A stretch of DNA of 64,000 nt from contig JAIXMG010000005.1 of NCBI GenBank assembly GCA_025201345.1, forward strand, positions 186,001-250,000, written 5' to 3'. Position numbers and translations under genes: made by a program. Under the pieces are notes generated by a model. It worked only from the letters and a program-made list of their open reading frames with translations. It searched no databases and had not been told where the DNA came from. Shown here in pieces: positions 23,829 to 34,314 of the stretch. This DNA comes from Thamnidium elegans (lineage: Eukaryota > Mucoromycota > Mucoromycetes > Mucorales > Mucoraceae). The first letter of the stretch is position 1. Each line of letters begins with the position of its first letter.

Positions 23829-24048
23829 TATTCAATTTCAATACTTTTTTATACCTTATTTAATTTCGTATATACTTACATTATTTCCTCTTTACTATAG
23901 TATACCCTTAAAATCATTACGATTTTCTCTTTTTGTTCCATTTTCTTTTTTCTAAATCGAAAATGTTCTTTTTTGCTTGCTTCTTTTGTGTCTAAGGTAA
24001 TTAATCTAAACAATTAATAGTTTCGATTCTTTGGTTATTTTGGTTTAA

Positions 24049-24148
24049 AAAAAGTAAATTGATATGATGAAACCTAATGTACAACGTCAGTTCTGCTTCT
24101 GAGATGCTGTGACGACAATGACTTATCGCTTACTGAAGTTTACTTTTT
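24049..24148 (+). ncRNA. snR61: C/D-box snoRNA, snR61/SNORD38-like (guides 25S Am1133 equivalent)
   Basis: Terminal stem AAAAAGTAAA (24049-24058) with TTTACTTTTT (24139-24148), box C ATGATGA (24064-24070, perfect), D' CTGA (24099-24102), C' GTGACGA (24109-24115), box D CTGA (24133-24136). The guide CAGTTCTGCTT before D' is complementary to 25S AAGCAGAACTG; D'+5 falls on the A of AAGCA, the snR61 target. Human SNORD38 carries the same CAGTTCTGCT guide. The second guide (before D) has no assigned target. Confidence 0.92.
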
Positions 24149-24351
24149 ATTAAACTAATTTAATCATTTTATTGATTCTAAGCAATATGTATTTTTAAAA
24201 GCAGATTTATTAATCTTACAATTGTTTTTTTTTTTAGTTCTTTGGTTTACTTTTTCTTTTCATTAAGATGTTAACATTGACTTAGTCCATTTTAAGTGGT
24301 AAGTTTTTTTTGGTTCAAATTTAAAAATTCATTTTTATTTTTGTTACGATA

Positions 24352-24548
24352 AAAAGTGTTCTTAAGGATGAGACCAAGTTATATCCATTCTATGATCAGA
24401 GGCCCACATCTTGAAGCACCAGAATTTGAAAGGACGCTTTTACTTGAGTTTTTCGAGTATTAGAACATCTTCTTATTCTACCGTTGACAGGTGGGGACAT
24501 TTACTCGAAATTACGGATACTTGATGATTGCACATTGAGTGGATGTTC
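24352..24548 (+). ncRNA. Unclassified structured RNA candidate in intron 4 of the host gene
   Basis: Three pairings: AAAAGTGTTCTT (24352-24363) with AAGGACGCTTTT (24430-24441), 12 bp with G-U pairs; a small hairpin TACTTGA/TCGAGTA (24441-24459 region); and AGAACATC (24463-24470) with GATGTTCT (24541-24548). Inside the first stem the ends carry ATGAGAC and TTGA, like degenerate C and D boxes. AGAACA also fits the ANANNA H-box, so a H/ACA-type RNA is possible. No rRNA target was recognised. Position in an intron parallel to the three snoRNA introns is the best argument that it is functional. Confidence 0.45.
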
Positions 24549-24600
24549 TCTAGAGTTCCTGTCTTTCCGTGGTTTCTAGGATTTTAAATAAACTTGCTGA

Positions 24601-25008
24601 TTTTTCACTTTTATTTGTTTCATTAATTTTTTATTTGTTTTTTTTCTTTTCGATACCTTTGAATTACTTATACTTAATTTTTAAATTTGGTAGTTACCTT
24701 TTTCTTGTATACTTTGTAAATAAAAATTCATATTTTTTTAAAAAAAATATTATTCCTTTTTCGTTTTTACTTCTGCTTAAATATTGTTACTGTTTCAAAA
24801 AAGGTTTTGCTTTAAAAGATTCATATCTATTTAAATTTGTGTTCAATAAGACATAAGATATTGGCACATGTCATGATTTCTTCTATTCTCATTGTTATGA
24901 GCATAGAACCCAAGCTTAACAAACTTTTTTTTCTTCAAAAATAATAATTCAGTAATACATTTTTATTCGGAAAAAAGGAATGTAAAGTTATAAAGGGAAT
25001 ATGTGGTT
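24601..25008. other. Spacer between snoRNA host gene and VPS54 3' end
   Basis: About 400 bp of T-rich DNA, probably the 3' part of the snoRNA host transcript and the VPS54 3' flank. No ORF with gene-like composition. Confidence 0.4.
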
Positions 25009-28000
25009 TTATGGCGATGAGATTTGTGGCGAATTTGAGCTAGTAGGCGAGACTTCCTTGGGAGACGAAGTATTTGATTCAATTTTAATTTGATCAACTG
25101 CTTCCATAACTGAATTAGACGGCGGGTCAACATGATGTAAAGACTTTAAACGACGAGTGAAATAAGCTGCATCTCGCGCCAATCTGTTCTTGCCTTTTTC
25201 TGTCTTGATAGGCGTATTATTAATTCCTTGAGAGAGTTGCGTTGTAAAGGATTGGAACACTTGAGACATAATTGACTACAAATTGTTAGTGCGTATTAAG
25301 AGTCAAATAATTTACACTTACTTTTAAATCATGGATAGGAAGATATTTAGCAAGTACTTTATGCAATCGAACTGTTTCTGTAACCAAAGTTTCCATATAT
25401 ATATTAGCGTTTTTACCCGTTTGAGGATCTTCTTCATCCCATTTTATTAACTGCATTGCTTTGACATGAGCGGTAAATCTTTCATTCATGATTGCTACTA
25501 ATTTAGCGTGAATTTCATTTTGATGGTTAGTATAGTCCTTGACAATACGATCGAATTCAGATAGTAAGTTGGTTTGTTTTGTTGGCATATGTTGACCGAT
25601 ACATTCTTTCAATTTAGGTATAAGTGCAATCATAACACCCAACGATTGAGAAGCCAAGGCTAATTAAAAAACTCTTATTAATTGTCTATTACTTTTTTTT
25701 TGTGGTTGTTCTTTGTTGCCTTTTACCTAAATGTTTTGCAGTAATATTCTTTAACCCAGCTGAACGCATAGCACCCGCACCCAAGATAACTTGACAAACT
25801 CTTGAATTAAACAATTTTAAAAGCTCCACCAACTTTTGCATAATTTCAGCTGCCATACTATCCAAATTCAGCACACACTTTAAGTAATCTTCAAACATCT
25901 TTAAAATCAACAGAGTGCAACCGACCACATAATAACTATGTCCATTAATAACCAAATGCTTTGTAGATTTCTCACCATCATGTTGTGATTGAAGTGTACC
26001 ATCAATAAAGCAAGAAATACGTCCATCACAAATTCTATCCACAATCAATTGGAAATCAGAAGGCACTTCACTAGCAGCCCATTGTTCATTTTCAATCAAT
26101 TGAGCTTCTTGTTTGACGCGCTCCATATGGAAATGATCTATAAATGCCTTTTGTTGCGAAGTCACCGTACCACGTAATCCAAAACATGTTCTGCCACAGA
26201 ATACCTCACATTGCAAAATAAATGTACGAACCACACTTGAAAGTCTATAAAAATCGGTTGGATTTAGCAATGCATTTTGATCACTTCGAAATCCCATTAA
26301 TTTTCCACATCGAACATGAGCTAAATCCGCCGCTGAAAACACAATATCTGCTGATTCCTTCCCCAAATAAACTAAAAAATCTGATTCTGGTTTTTGTGAT
26401 TCGGCAACAACCATCAATAATTGATGATAGACAGACGCACGTTGAATGGCTTCAATAAGGGTAGAGAAAATATCCAACAACATTTGAAAGAATGCGGAAA
26501 ACGGCATTGATTTTAATTGTTTTGCAAGGTGACCAGATTGATCGTCAGTAGAAGTAGGCGGTGTAGTATTAGCTGCTGCGATAGGGTATCTCTTTCTAAC
26601 GATATCTTTAATCTCAACCATTAACCGTTCTCTGTAACCTTGCAGTGTTGTAGGTAACATACCCGTTCTTAATAAACCTACAGTGCTAGGTGTCATTCTT
26701 TCTTGTAACTCCTTTTCCTTTTCTAAATCGATATTATCCCAACCATCATCCTTATCTATATTGGTGTTACTTCCTTCAGCTAATCTCAACAAGGCTTGTT
26801 TAGCTGTATTAGGATCAAGGCTTTCAATTCGATAAGAGAGATCAGATAGTAAAATACTAAGAAAATCATGCTGCATCATGACCCCGACAGATTTTTGCAT
26901 TTCGTCCAATTGAGAAGAGAAATTAGCCAAGGCCTTTACAGAACTCAAATCAATTGGTTCTTGAATTACTTCTCCTTCATCCGAATACCCTTTTCTTCCT
27001 TCCAAAACATCTCTAGTTTGATCAATTAGATCCAACGCAGCAAAATAATCACCTTGTCCCAATAAAATTTGAATTGTAGGTTGAGCTGATCGAATATTTT
27101 TAACAATTTCTGTTACACGATGTAGTTTTTCTAAATTTCGCTTTCGAACTTGAATTCGGATCACTTCTAGTCCATCTTTACATTCTGTGTCTTGAATTTG
27201 TTTCATCTTTTGACGAATCGTATGAATTTGCGTAACACAATCCAATGTTTGTTGATGAAGTGCTTGCAAGTTACTAAGCGCTTCAAAGAAAGAAGATGAC
27301 CTATTTTCAATCTCACGTAACAAATGTACTTCAACTGTATCTAAATAATACGATAACTTTTCTTGCAAGATAGAATTGGTTGAAACAGGTGGATTAGGTC
27401 CACTATGACCTACAATATCAGCCCCCTCACATACTGTATCAAACACTTGAGGATTCTCTAAAAAGAAATCCGGCTCAAAAAAGATGGAAGGTACATTTTC
27501 CAGCATGGGTAAATCGCGTGGAGGCGTCTTGGTTGCTTCTTCGTCTAATAAACTTTCACTTGATAAAACATGTTGTGGTAAACTATAAGGGTTTCTGCTA
27601 GTGCGTTTATTTAATTGACCATGCTTTGTAGGTGATTCTTCTTCAATAGGCGATAATTGTTCAGGAACAATTTCTTCATTTTCTTTTTGTGCCTTGTTAC
27701 TTTGATACTTCTCAAACGCTGGTCCAATATGGTTTAAATAGGATTCGAAATCGTTCGGTTTTATACGAGGAATAGATGCATGCACCACAGGCGGAATATC
27801 TGATTTACTAGGCTTACTGACGTCTTGTGAGCGTCTTGATGGATCATTTAAAACACCTATTACTTTTTGAATAAATACTTTTACCTCACCCCCTTTATTT
27901 TATTTTTATTTTTACCTGAAATAGCATTAAATCCAATATCTCGAGTTGTCCAAGGTAAAGCAGTTTCGCTCATGGTGCTAAAGTTGGAATAATTAGAATG

Positions 28001-28321
28001 ATGACGTGCATGATGACCCGGTATAAATCTATTCATTGGTCTTCCAAAAGAAGTAGCTGAACGAATAGATGGAGGCTTACTGTTTGTATTGGTATTGTTA
28101 TATTCGTCACGAGCAAAAGGTCTTTCACGAGCAAGTGGTCTATGGTTTGTATTGCTAATTGTATTGCTGTCGACTCCATTAACCATAATCGTTGTTGGTT
28201 GCGGCGGTGACAGTTGCTGTTGTTGAGTAGACGCCAAGTATGCAAGTTTGACACTAGATGCTGTACGAGTTATACGAGAGTTATCGGTCGAAGCCCTAGA
28301 TGGCGGTGTAGTATTGGACAT
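25009..28321 (-). CDS. VPS54: GARP complex subunit Vps54, 1046 aa
   Basis: Four exons on the minus strand: 27916-28321, 25727-27856, 25322-25659, 25009-25275 (3141 nt). The first ~250 residues are Ser/Thr/Asn-rich and disordered. Then comes the family block PSIFFEPDFFLENPQVFDTVCEG, STNSILQEKLSYYLDTVEVHLLREIENRSSSFFEAL and a long coiled-coil region (the quatrefoil-tethering N-terminal part), and the C-terminal Vps54 domain with LTTEI-like helices, NANIYMETLVTETVRLHKVLAKYLP and GKNRLARDAAYFTRRLKSL. Role: with Vps51, Vps52 and Vps53 it tethers endosome-derived vesicles at the trans-Golgi network; the Vps54 C-terminus directs endosome binding. Size is above yeast (889) and human (977) because of the N-terminal tail. 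Start ATG is the first in frame. Confidence 0.93.
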
Positions 28322-28837
28322 TATATCATATATTTTTTTAAAAGCTGTATATTATATATAAAAAAAAAAACCTTATTTAATGTATGTCTATTTTACAACT
28401 TGGTTAAAATACAATGTTTTGCGTTTGAAAATCAAGTTTTTGGACATAAAATTCAAATTTTTTATACAGCCAATCAAGAAAACTTTCTGTCACCATTCAT
28501 TTTTTTTTTTGGAAGTGACGCATTTTTTTTTTATAAAGTCTTATTAACCCAACGAGGTAGTAGATCTACTTGTTGGTGTATTTCAGATATAATATACAGC
28601 TGCTGGTTAAATAGGGCTGTACACGTCGGTATCGATATTAACACATTTGATTTTATCGATTGAATATTAAAAGTAATACTAGAGGAGTTCCCTGAAAGAG
28701 GTGCTGTAAAAGTTTGCGTATATTACTTTAACGCTCCAAAATCTATGTATTTATCAATAGCAAATTTGCATCTTTTTATTAATGTTTATATGATACTTTC
28801 TTTTTTGCTAAATAGAGTAATACATAAAATACAATAA
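28322..28837. other. VPS54 promoter region
   Basis: About 515 bp upstream of VPS54 on the minus strand. Holds poly-T/A tracts; no gene seen. Confidence 0.4.
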
Positions 28838-29286
28838 TTAAACATTTACATTTAAAAAGTGATTAATAACCGATTTCGATGGTAAAATTGTTGAACTACA
28901 AACTTCATCTATGATTATATTATCCAATTTTCGTTGTTCTAGTAACTCATCATAAATGATAGCCATCATCTTGAAAAGGGACTTCCAATGTCTACGTAGA
29001 TCCCAGGAAGTAGGTGTACGGCTTGATCTGACTTCAATAGCTTTCCACTTGCCTGACTTCGACAAAGCCTTTGTCAAGGTCAGAGTTTTTTTTTAATCAC
29101 TCGTACGCTAAGTGTACACTTCTTAAGTATATTATCGATGCTGGCTTTCTTGTTGCGTTTAAAAATGTAAAGTAAAGAATTGTTACATTCTGCCAATAAC
29201 TTGATAGTGCCATCTAAGGAGTGGTTCACATTCTCTTTTTCGGAACCGCTACTAGACTCTACTAAAAAACCCTCATTCTCTTTCAT
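28838..29286 (-). pseudogene. Frameshifted ORF of unknown family (about 150 codons)
   Basis: Two minus-strand frames follow each other: 29286-29080 (starts MKENEGFLVESSSGSEKENVN) and 29077-28838 (includes RSSRTPTSWDLRRHWKSLFK). They meet at a run of nine A on the coding strand (29086-29094); ten A would put both in one frame, reading VIKKK into TLTLTKALSKSGKW. So either a homopolymer frameshift has broken the gene, or the run is a sequencing error. The acidic/Ser-rich start and basic, helical rest recall dispersed fungal repeat-family proteins, but I do not recognise it. Confidence 0.4.
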
Positions 29287-29584
29287 ATTATTTTTCCCAA
29301 CACGTCAGTGTATCTTCTATCCGAGTATTTTGCAACAAAGTCATTGCTTTCCAGCGCAGCCGTAAGGATGATTTTTTTTAAATCCCAGTCATGCTCTTTT
29401 GAAAAAGTCAAAGTTTTTCATTATTGGTGTCTTGACGGTAAACGTCAAGCCAGTAATTTACATGTATATAAAGAAAGGAAGGCGTATTCATTATAAATTT
29501 ACGAAGACAGTCTTTTCGTTGCTTTCGTTTAGATAAAAAAAAAAAAAAAAGTACTTTCAGAAAATTTTTATTTACTTATTTTAT
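29287..29584. other. Spacer between broken ORF and secreted-protein gene 1
   Basis: 298 bp; contains an A17 run at 29536-29551 region and the 3' flank of the next gene. GGTAAACGTCAAGCC-type sequence near 29435-29450 is unremarkable. Confidence 0.35.
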
Positions 29585-30112
29585 TTATTCAGTTAAAATG
29601 GGTCTAGGCTTGTAACAGATACCAATCCATCTGTCGCCAGTGGTCCACCAACTGAATACAAAGTTGTATTCATAGTAATAAATATCGATAGCTGTAGGAT
29701 AAGTAAGACCGAGGAGAGTTTCACAGACTTCAGTTAAAAGGAAATCACTGGCAGCCATATATGCAACGTGGTCATAATCTTTGGGAACGAATTGGGAACC
29801 AGTAAGAGTTGACATCGAGCCACAAATGTCACCGACACAAAGTGCGTGTCTGTTGGTCTTCTTCCAGTCAGGCAAGTCATATCTGAAATGCTCGTTAATT
29901 AAATTGTAACCATCTTCCGATACGACTTTTGATTTGTCTGAATTTGTACAGACTTTAACATGTCCCTTGGTTGTACATCCCATAGCACGGGGAGAGATTC
30001 TTTCTGGTATCTCTGTTGCGTTTGTGTTAATTTCAACAACAGCTGGCGCGGCTGCACAAGCGACAACGAAAACCAATGGCATAAGCAATACGCTTAAGAA
30101 CTTGCTGGGCAT
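29585..30112 (-). CDS. Secreted cysteine-containing protein, copy 1, 175 aa
   Basis: Single exon. The signal peptide is clear: basic start then a hydrophobic core (FLSVLLMPLVFVVACAAA), cleavage expected after residue ~20. A short variable linker with an N-glycosylation site (NATE) leads to the conserved SPRAMGC. Six cysteines match the neighbour copy, suggesting three disulfides. A C-terminal aromatic block reads YYYEYNFVFSWW. It is paralogous to the gene at 32238-32777; the signal peptide is strongly conserved, the mature part only moderately. I do not recognise a family. The context (small, secreted, tandem, fast-changing) fits an extracellular effector-like or wall-associated protein, but function is unknown. 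Confidence 0.8.
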   Translation of the reverse strand: MPSKFLSVLLMPLVFVVACAAAPAVVEINTNATEIPERISPRAMGCTTKGHVKVCTNSDKSKVVSEDGYNLINEHFRYDLPDWKKTNRHALCVGDICGSMSTLTGSQFVPKDYDHVAYMAASDFLLTEVCETLLGLTYPTAIDIYYYEYNFVFSWWTTGDRWIGICYKPRPILTE

Positions 30113-30184
30113 TTTTTAAAAAAGAAGAATGTTACGTATATCAATTTTTTTTTAAAAAAAAAGCTGCTCTTTTTATAGAGATTT

Positions 30185-31160
30185 CTTATTTATTTGTGTG
30201 ATATTATTATCGAGGAATCACTGGAATATTATAAATCTTGTGCCTGAGGAACAGTAATAAACGTTGAGCAACTATCTGATTTAGAAGTCAGTGTTCTAGA
30301 AACTTATTCCCTTTTTTTTTTCTCTGCAACCTATATAGCTACTTGATATATAAATAAAATATGTCGAATTGAATAAGAAAGTCAATTAAAATATTTACTT
30401 GATTTAACTTTACAGAAAATAAAGTAAAATAAATGATTCACATTTGACATAAAAAACAGAAAATACGGAATTATAAAAAAAAAAAAAAATCAAACAGTAC
30501 GACAGTAATTTTAAAGTATTCTATGTACATTATAAATTGCTTTTATCAAAGTTGTATACTACTATTTTTTGCGCATGTATCAAATATTCTAGTTTAAAAT
30601 AGCCAAAAATTACTTTATTATACTTATTTTCTTGTCGAAAATGGATAGTCTATTTTGACGGGGCAATGGCAAAATAAAAAAAACTTGGTCGCAAGCTGAG
30701 ATTAAAGGATTTCAGAAGGATCTGAGCGGTAGTTGTTGTTGCTTTGCACCCGAGAAAAAAAGATGCCCCGAGCACATTCCTCTCACGGGTTAGAAAACAA
30801 AATAGCCAAAATGTTCTTTTATTGAAACCACTTTAACGACTTAAGATTGAAATAGTTGTTCTAGTAAAGACTGGTATTGTATATACGAATATAAAAGCAA
30901 ATACTGACATCTTATCTGGTCCTATACCACCCTATTTTTTTTTTTTTTTTTTCGAGAAAGAGAGATCTTGCTGCTGTTTCCTTTCAGACAACGCGAACAA
31001 TGTCGTAACGTACCACCATCATTAAATTGCCTCGAACCTTAATGTTTTTCATCTCTTCCAAGAAATCTCTACTACAAATACTTTTACCAATATGACGTCG
31101 TACCGTTCAGATTTTTTTTTAATGAAAAAGGTTACTGAAATTCAGTATTGATCAATGCAT
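30185..31160 (-). repeat. Duplicated upstream region, copy 1
   Basis: About 1 kb upstream of secreted-protein gene 1 that is repeated at 32855-33760 upstream of gene 2. Blocks such as 30212-30310 match 32895-32993 with only about four substitutions per 100 bases; others (AGCTGAGATTAAAGGATTTC at ~30698; TTTCCTTTCAGAC near 30978) are separated by small indels and homopolymer changes. Boundaries are approximate. Confidence 0.75.
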
Positions 31161-32237
31161 AAGACAATGAATATATATGTTAATAGTAGTAAGAGTAAAC
31201 ACTTCTACCGTAGCATTCCAGGAAATCAACAAATTGTAACACCCCAGTGTATCTTTTATAAGACTTAGAGCAACGCCAATGGAGCTGCTATTTTCCACAG
31301 CCAGACGATAAAAAAAAAAAAAAATTGTCATGTTTAGCGAGTAATTCCATTTTCCGTTACTTATTAAAGTGATTTTTGCATATATTTTTGGAAAAAAAGT
31401 ATAAAAGTAGAGAAATTATTTCTGTTTTTGTTTTTTTAGAGCGTCCGTTTTCTTGTCCGTCTCATTTCCTTACAGTTTTGGCCAGGCTGTTTTTTTGGGG
31501 GGAGAATACGATCGGTCTCCTCTTGGGACTTCTTCTTTACCTAACATTCGGGGGGGGGGGGTTATAAATAGATGGAAATGAAAAATAAGTAAACCTTGTT
31601 TCCTTTTTACGCATCTCTTAATCAAGTTATAAAAAACCAGTTTTTTTTTTCCTATGAGTTTTCTAATCTTATACTGTATAACACTTATAACATTGATCTT
31701 ACATAATTTTCGCGTATACATTAATTGCATTGGACGATCTTGTAGATAATAGTTATAGATCTTGCACATTCTTTTTCTTGTTTAAATCAAGACCGTCGTT
31801 TTTTTATTGATAGTATTATTTTCGGGGACTAACCTCGAGTTTATATAAAACTAGCCTACTTTTTTATTAGCCAAACTACGTTTTTTCTAGATCCACCACT
31901 CATTGACAAAATTTTGACATATAACATATTTGCAAGGTTGTACATATTCAATTTTGTTTATTCACATCCATATGCTATGCTGGGTAAAAATGTTTAGCGG
32001 GCTGTATCAATTCGCGTCGACACTGTTCCATCATTAGAAAATAAATGTACAAAAAAGCATACTGGTAGACGATAGGAAGTATAAGATAACATCCCTTTTA
32101 TAAGATTTAAATTTATCATAGTTCAAAAATATGGACTCGTATTACAATTATGAAAAAAAACACAGAAAAAAAAAGTCTTTTTGAGTTTGCATATTATTTT
32201 ATTTTTGTAATTAAAACGGCACTATACTCGTCGAAAC
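31161..32237. other. Intergenic region between the tandem secreted genes
   Basis: Unique DNA between the two duplicated units, including a G12 run at 31550-31561. No supported gene. Confidence 0.4.
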
Positions 32238-32777
32238 TCACTCTTCTTCTTCGGCTTCCAAACTATAGGGTCCACCATCATGAAGACAGCTTCTTCCAGA
32301 AATATTGTTGAACCACCAACTGAATACAAAGTTAAAGTCATAGATATAAACATCTACAGCATTAGGGTAAAGCTCCAACTTTGGGGGGTCATAGCAAGCT
32401 TTGTTTCTATTTAATTCGTTGACAGCCAAGTTTGCGACATGTTCGTAGTTTTTGGGATAAAATTCGGAACCAGTAAGAGTAGTCATTGCGCCACAACTAT
32501 TGTTGAAACAAAATTCGTATGAAGTGTACTTCTTGTTCTTGGGCAAGTTATTGCGGAAATGGTTATTAACTTCGGAGAACTGATAAGCGGGTCTTAATTT
32601 ATTGTAATCTTGAGAAATACAGACTTTGACGTATGCAAAGGATCTACATCCCATAGCACGGGGAGAGTTTCTTCCAGTGATATCTGTTGTATTAGGCATC
32701 ATGGTAACTGGTACGGCTGCACAAGCAACAACGAAAACCAATGCCATAAGCATTACGCTTAGAAACTTGCTATGCAT
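32238..32777 (-). CDS. Secreted cysteine-containing protein, copy 2, 179 aa
   Basis: Single exon, paralogue of the gene at 29585-30112. Signal peptide FLSVMLMALVFVVACAAV, linker with NTT glycosylation site, conserved SPRAMGC, six matched cysteines, LTGSEFYPKNYEHVA block and YIYDFNFVFSWW near the end. The tail differs, ending in an acidic run (EAEEEE). Residue identity to copy 1 in the mature part is roughly half by eye, lower than in the signal peptide. Unknown function; secreted. Confidence 0.8.
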   Translation of the reverse strand: MHSKFLSVMLMALVFVVACAAVPVTMMPNTTDITGRNSPRAMGCRSFAYVKVCISQDYNKLRPAYQFSEVNNHFRNNLPKNKKYTSYEFCFNNSCGAMTTLTGSEFYPKNYEHVANLAVNELNRNKACYDPPKLELYPNAVDVYIYDFNFVFSWWFNNISGRSCLHDGGPYSLEAEEEE

Positions 32778-32854
32778 TTTTTTTTTTTTTTTTGAAAAAG
32801 AAAAAGGTTATGTGTGTCAAATGTTGTTTTAAGTTACTCTTTTTATAGAAAATA

Positions 32855-33760
32855 TTTTTTCATCTATTTTATTTTACTTGTGTAATACTATTTCGAGGAA
32901 TCACTGGAATATTATAAATCTTGTGCCTGAGGAACAGTAATAAACGTTGAGCAACTATCAGGTTTAGAAGTCAGTGTTATAGAAACCTATTCCCTTTTTT
33001 TCCCCTGCAACCTATATAGCCGTTTATATATGTCGATATGAATAAGAGAGTCAACTTTACAGAACATAAAATAAAAAAATTTAAACAGTGGGACAGCAAT
33101 TTTAAAATATTCCATTTACCTTATAACTTATGTCAAAGTAACATACTATTATTTCATGTATTTATCAATTATGCTAATTTAAAATCACCAACAACTTACT
33201 GTAGTATATTTATTTTCTTTTCGAAAGTGACCAGTCTATTTTGACAGGGCAATCGCAATAAACTTGGTCTCTAGCTGAGATTAAAGGATTTCAGAAGGAT
33301 CTGAGCGGAAGTTGTTGCTTTGTACTCGAAAAAAAAAAATGCCTCGGGCACACTCCTCTTGCAAGACGTTCTTTTATTGAAACCCCTTTAACAACTCAGG
33401 AACAGCGTTATTCAAGTAAAGGATGGCATTATATCCACAAATCTAAAGAAGGAAAATATATATTGACAATACTATCTCAAAAAATTGCATTCAGCTCCAT
33501 ACTATTTTTTTTTTTTAAAAAAAAAGTAGAGATAAAAATTTTCTCGTTGTTTCCTTTCAGACGACGCGAACAATATCGGTAACGTATCACCATCTTTAAA
33601 TTGTCTCAAACTTTAATGTTTACCATGTATATATGTTTTCTTCCTTTTTGCCATAATGAAATAAAGTGTTGCGCAATTAAGGGAAATAGCGCCGTTCCGA
33701 TTTTCAGTAAAAAAAAAAAGGTTACTGACATTCAGTAGAAAGAGGAACACAAATAAAGTT
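32855..33760 (-). repeat. Duplicated upstream region, copy 2
   Basis: Counterpart of 30185-31160. The block starting GAGGAATCACTGGAATATTA (about 32895) is nearly identical in both. The repeat shares TATA-like TTTTTATAGA before both starts (about 30169 and 32840). Confidence 0.75.
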
Positions 33761-34314
33761 ATAAATTAAATTTTTTCAACGCTTCTACTATAGTATTTAG
33801 AGAAATTAACTATTGGTAACATATCTGTGTATAAGACTTACGTGAAGACTTAAACAAGTAAACGAAAAAAATAAACCTCGACTGCTATATATTGTCGATA
33901 AGTGCCTTATAATACAGAATAGCTTTCTTCTTTTTTACTTTCTTCGATGTCTTTTTAACTGCAAAATCATCCATAACTCCAGTCCAATAGTTTTTTTTTT
34001 AACCCTTTCCAAAAAATTCTATTAAGCTCTATTTGAGTGCTGGGAAAGGCAAACGTCTTTATCTTCGCCTTGAAAAAAGTAGCACCTATTACACACAGTG
34101 GCCGTTCTAATTTTAAAAGAATTGTCTGTACCGATAATTCTACTGTTATTAGTATAAAAACAACTTTATCTGGCCACACCCAATTTAATCACTGATAAAA
34201 TAGTGGTTTATTTGCTCATGTGATTTACGATGTAGGCCGATAAAAAAAAATATGTGTATATATACACACAAACGAAATGATTAACTAGGTTAAAAGATCC
34301 TTATTTTATTTTAT
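33761..34314. other. Intergenic region
   Basis: About 550 bp between the second duplicated unit and the acyltransferase 3' end. No supported gene. Confidence 0.4.

Larger units (their letters stand above)
23374..24600 (+). ncRNA. Non-coding snoRNA host gene with four introns
   Basis: Inferred from sequence: a TATA box (GTATAAAAG at 23376-23384) begins the unit. Exon-intron order: exon to 23436; intron 1 23437-23637 (GCAAGT...CTTATAG); exon 23638-23708; intron 2 23709-23900 (GTAAGT...CTATAG); exon 23901-23996; intron 3 23997-24237 (GTAATT...TTTTAG); exon 24238-24298; intron 4 24299-24579 (GTAAGT...TTCTAG); then a terminal exon. Introns 1-3 each contain one C/D snoRNA and intron 4 a structured RNA candidate. 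The joined exons show no long ORF, so this looks like a gas5/UHG-style host transcript. Exon 5' and 3' ends are not determined, and a polycistronic unspliced transcript as in yeast is the alternative. Confidence 0.65.

Noticed and set aside
24569..24856. 95-codon Phe/Leu-rich plus-strand ORF after the snoRNA cluster
   Set aside because: Made of T-rich low-complexity DNA; starts inside the inferred intron 4 acceptor region and has no conserved feature.
30185..33760. Long terminal repeats of a retroelement, suggested by two ~1-kb direct repeats
   Set aside because: Each repeat ends in its own secreted-protein gene in the same orientation; this is a tandem gene duplication. No integrase, reverse transcriptase or primer-binding site is present.
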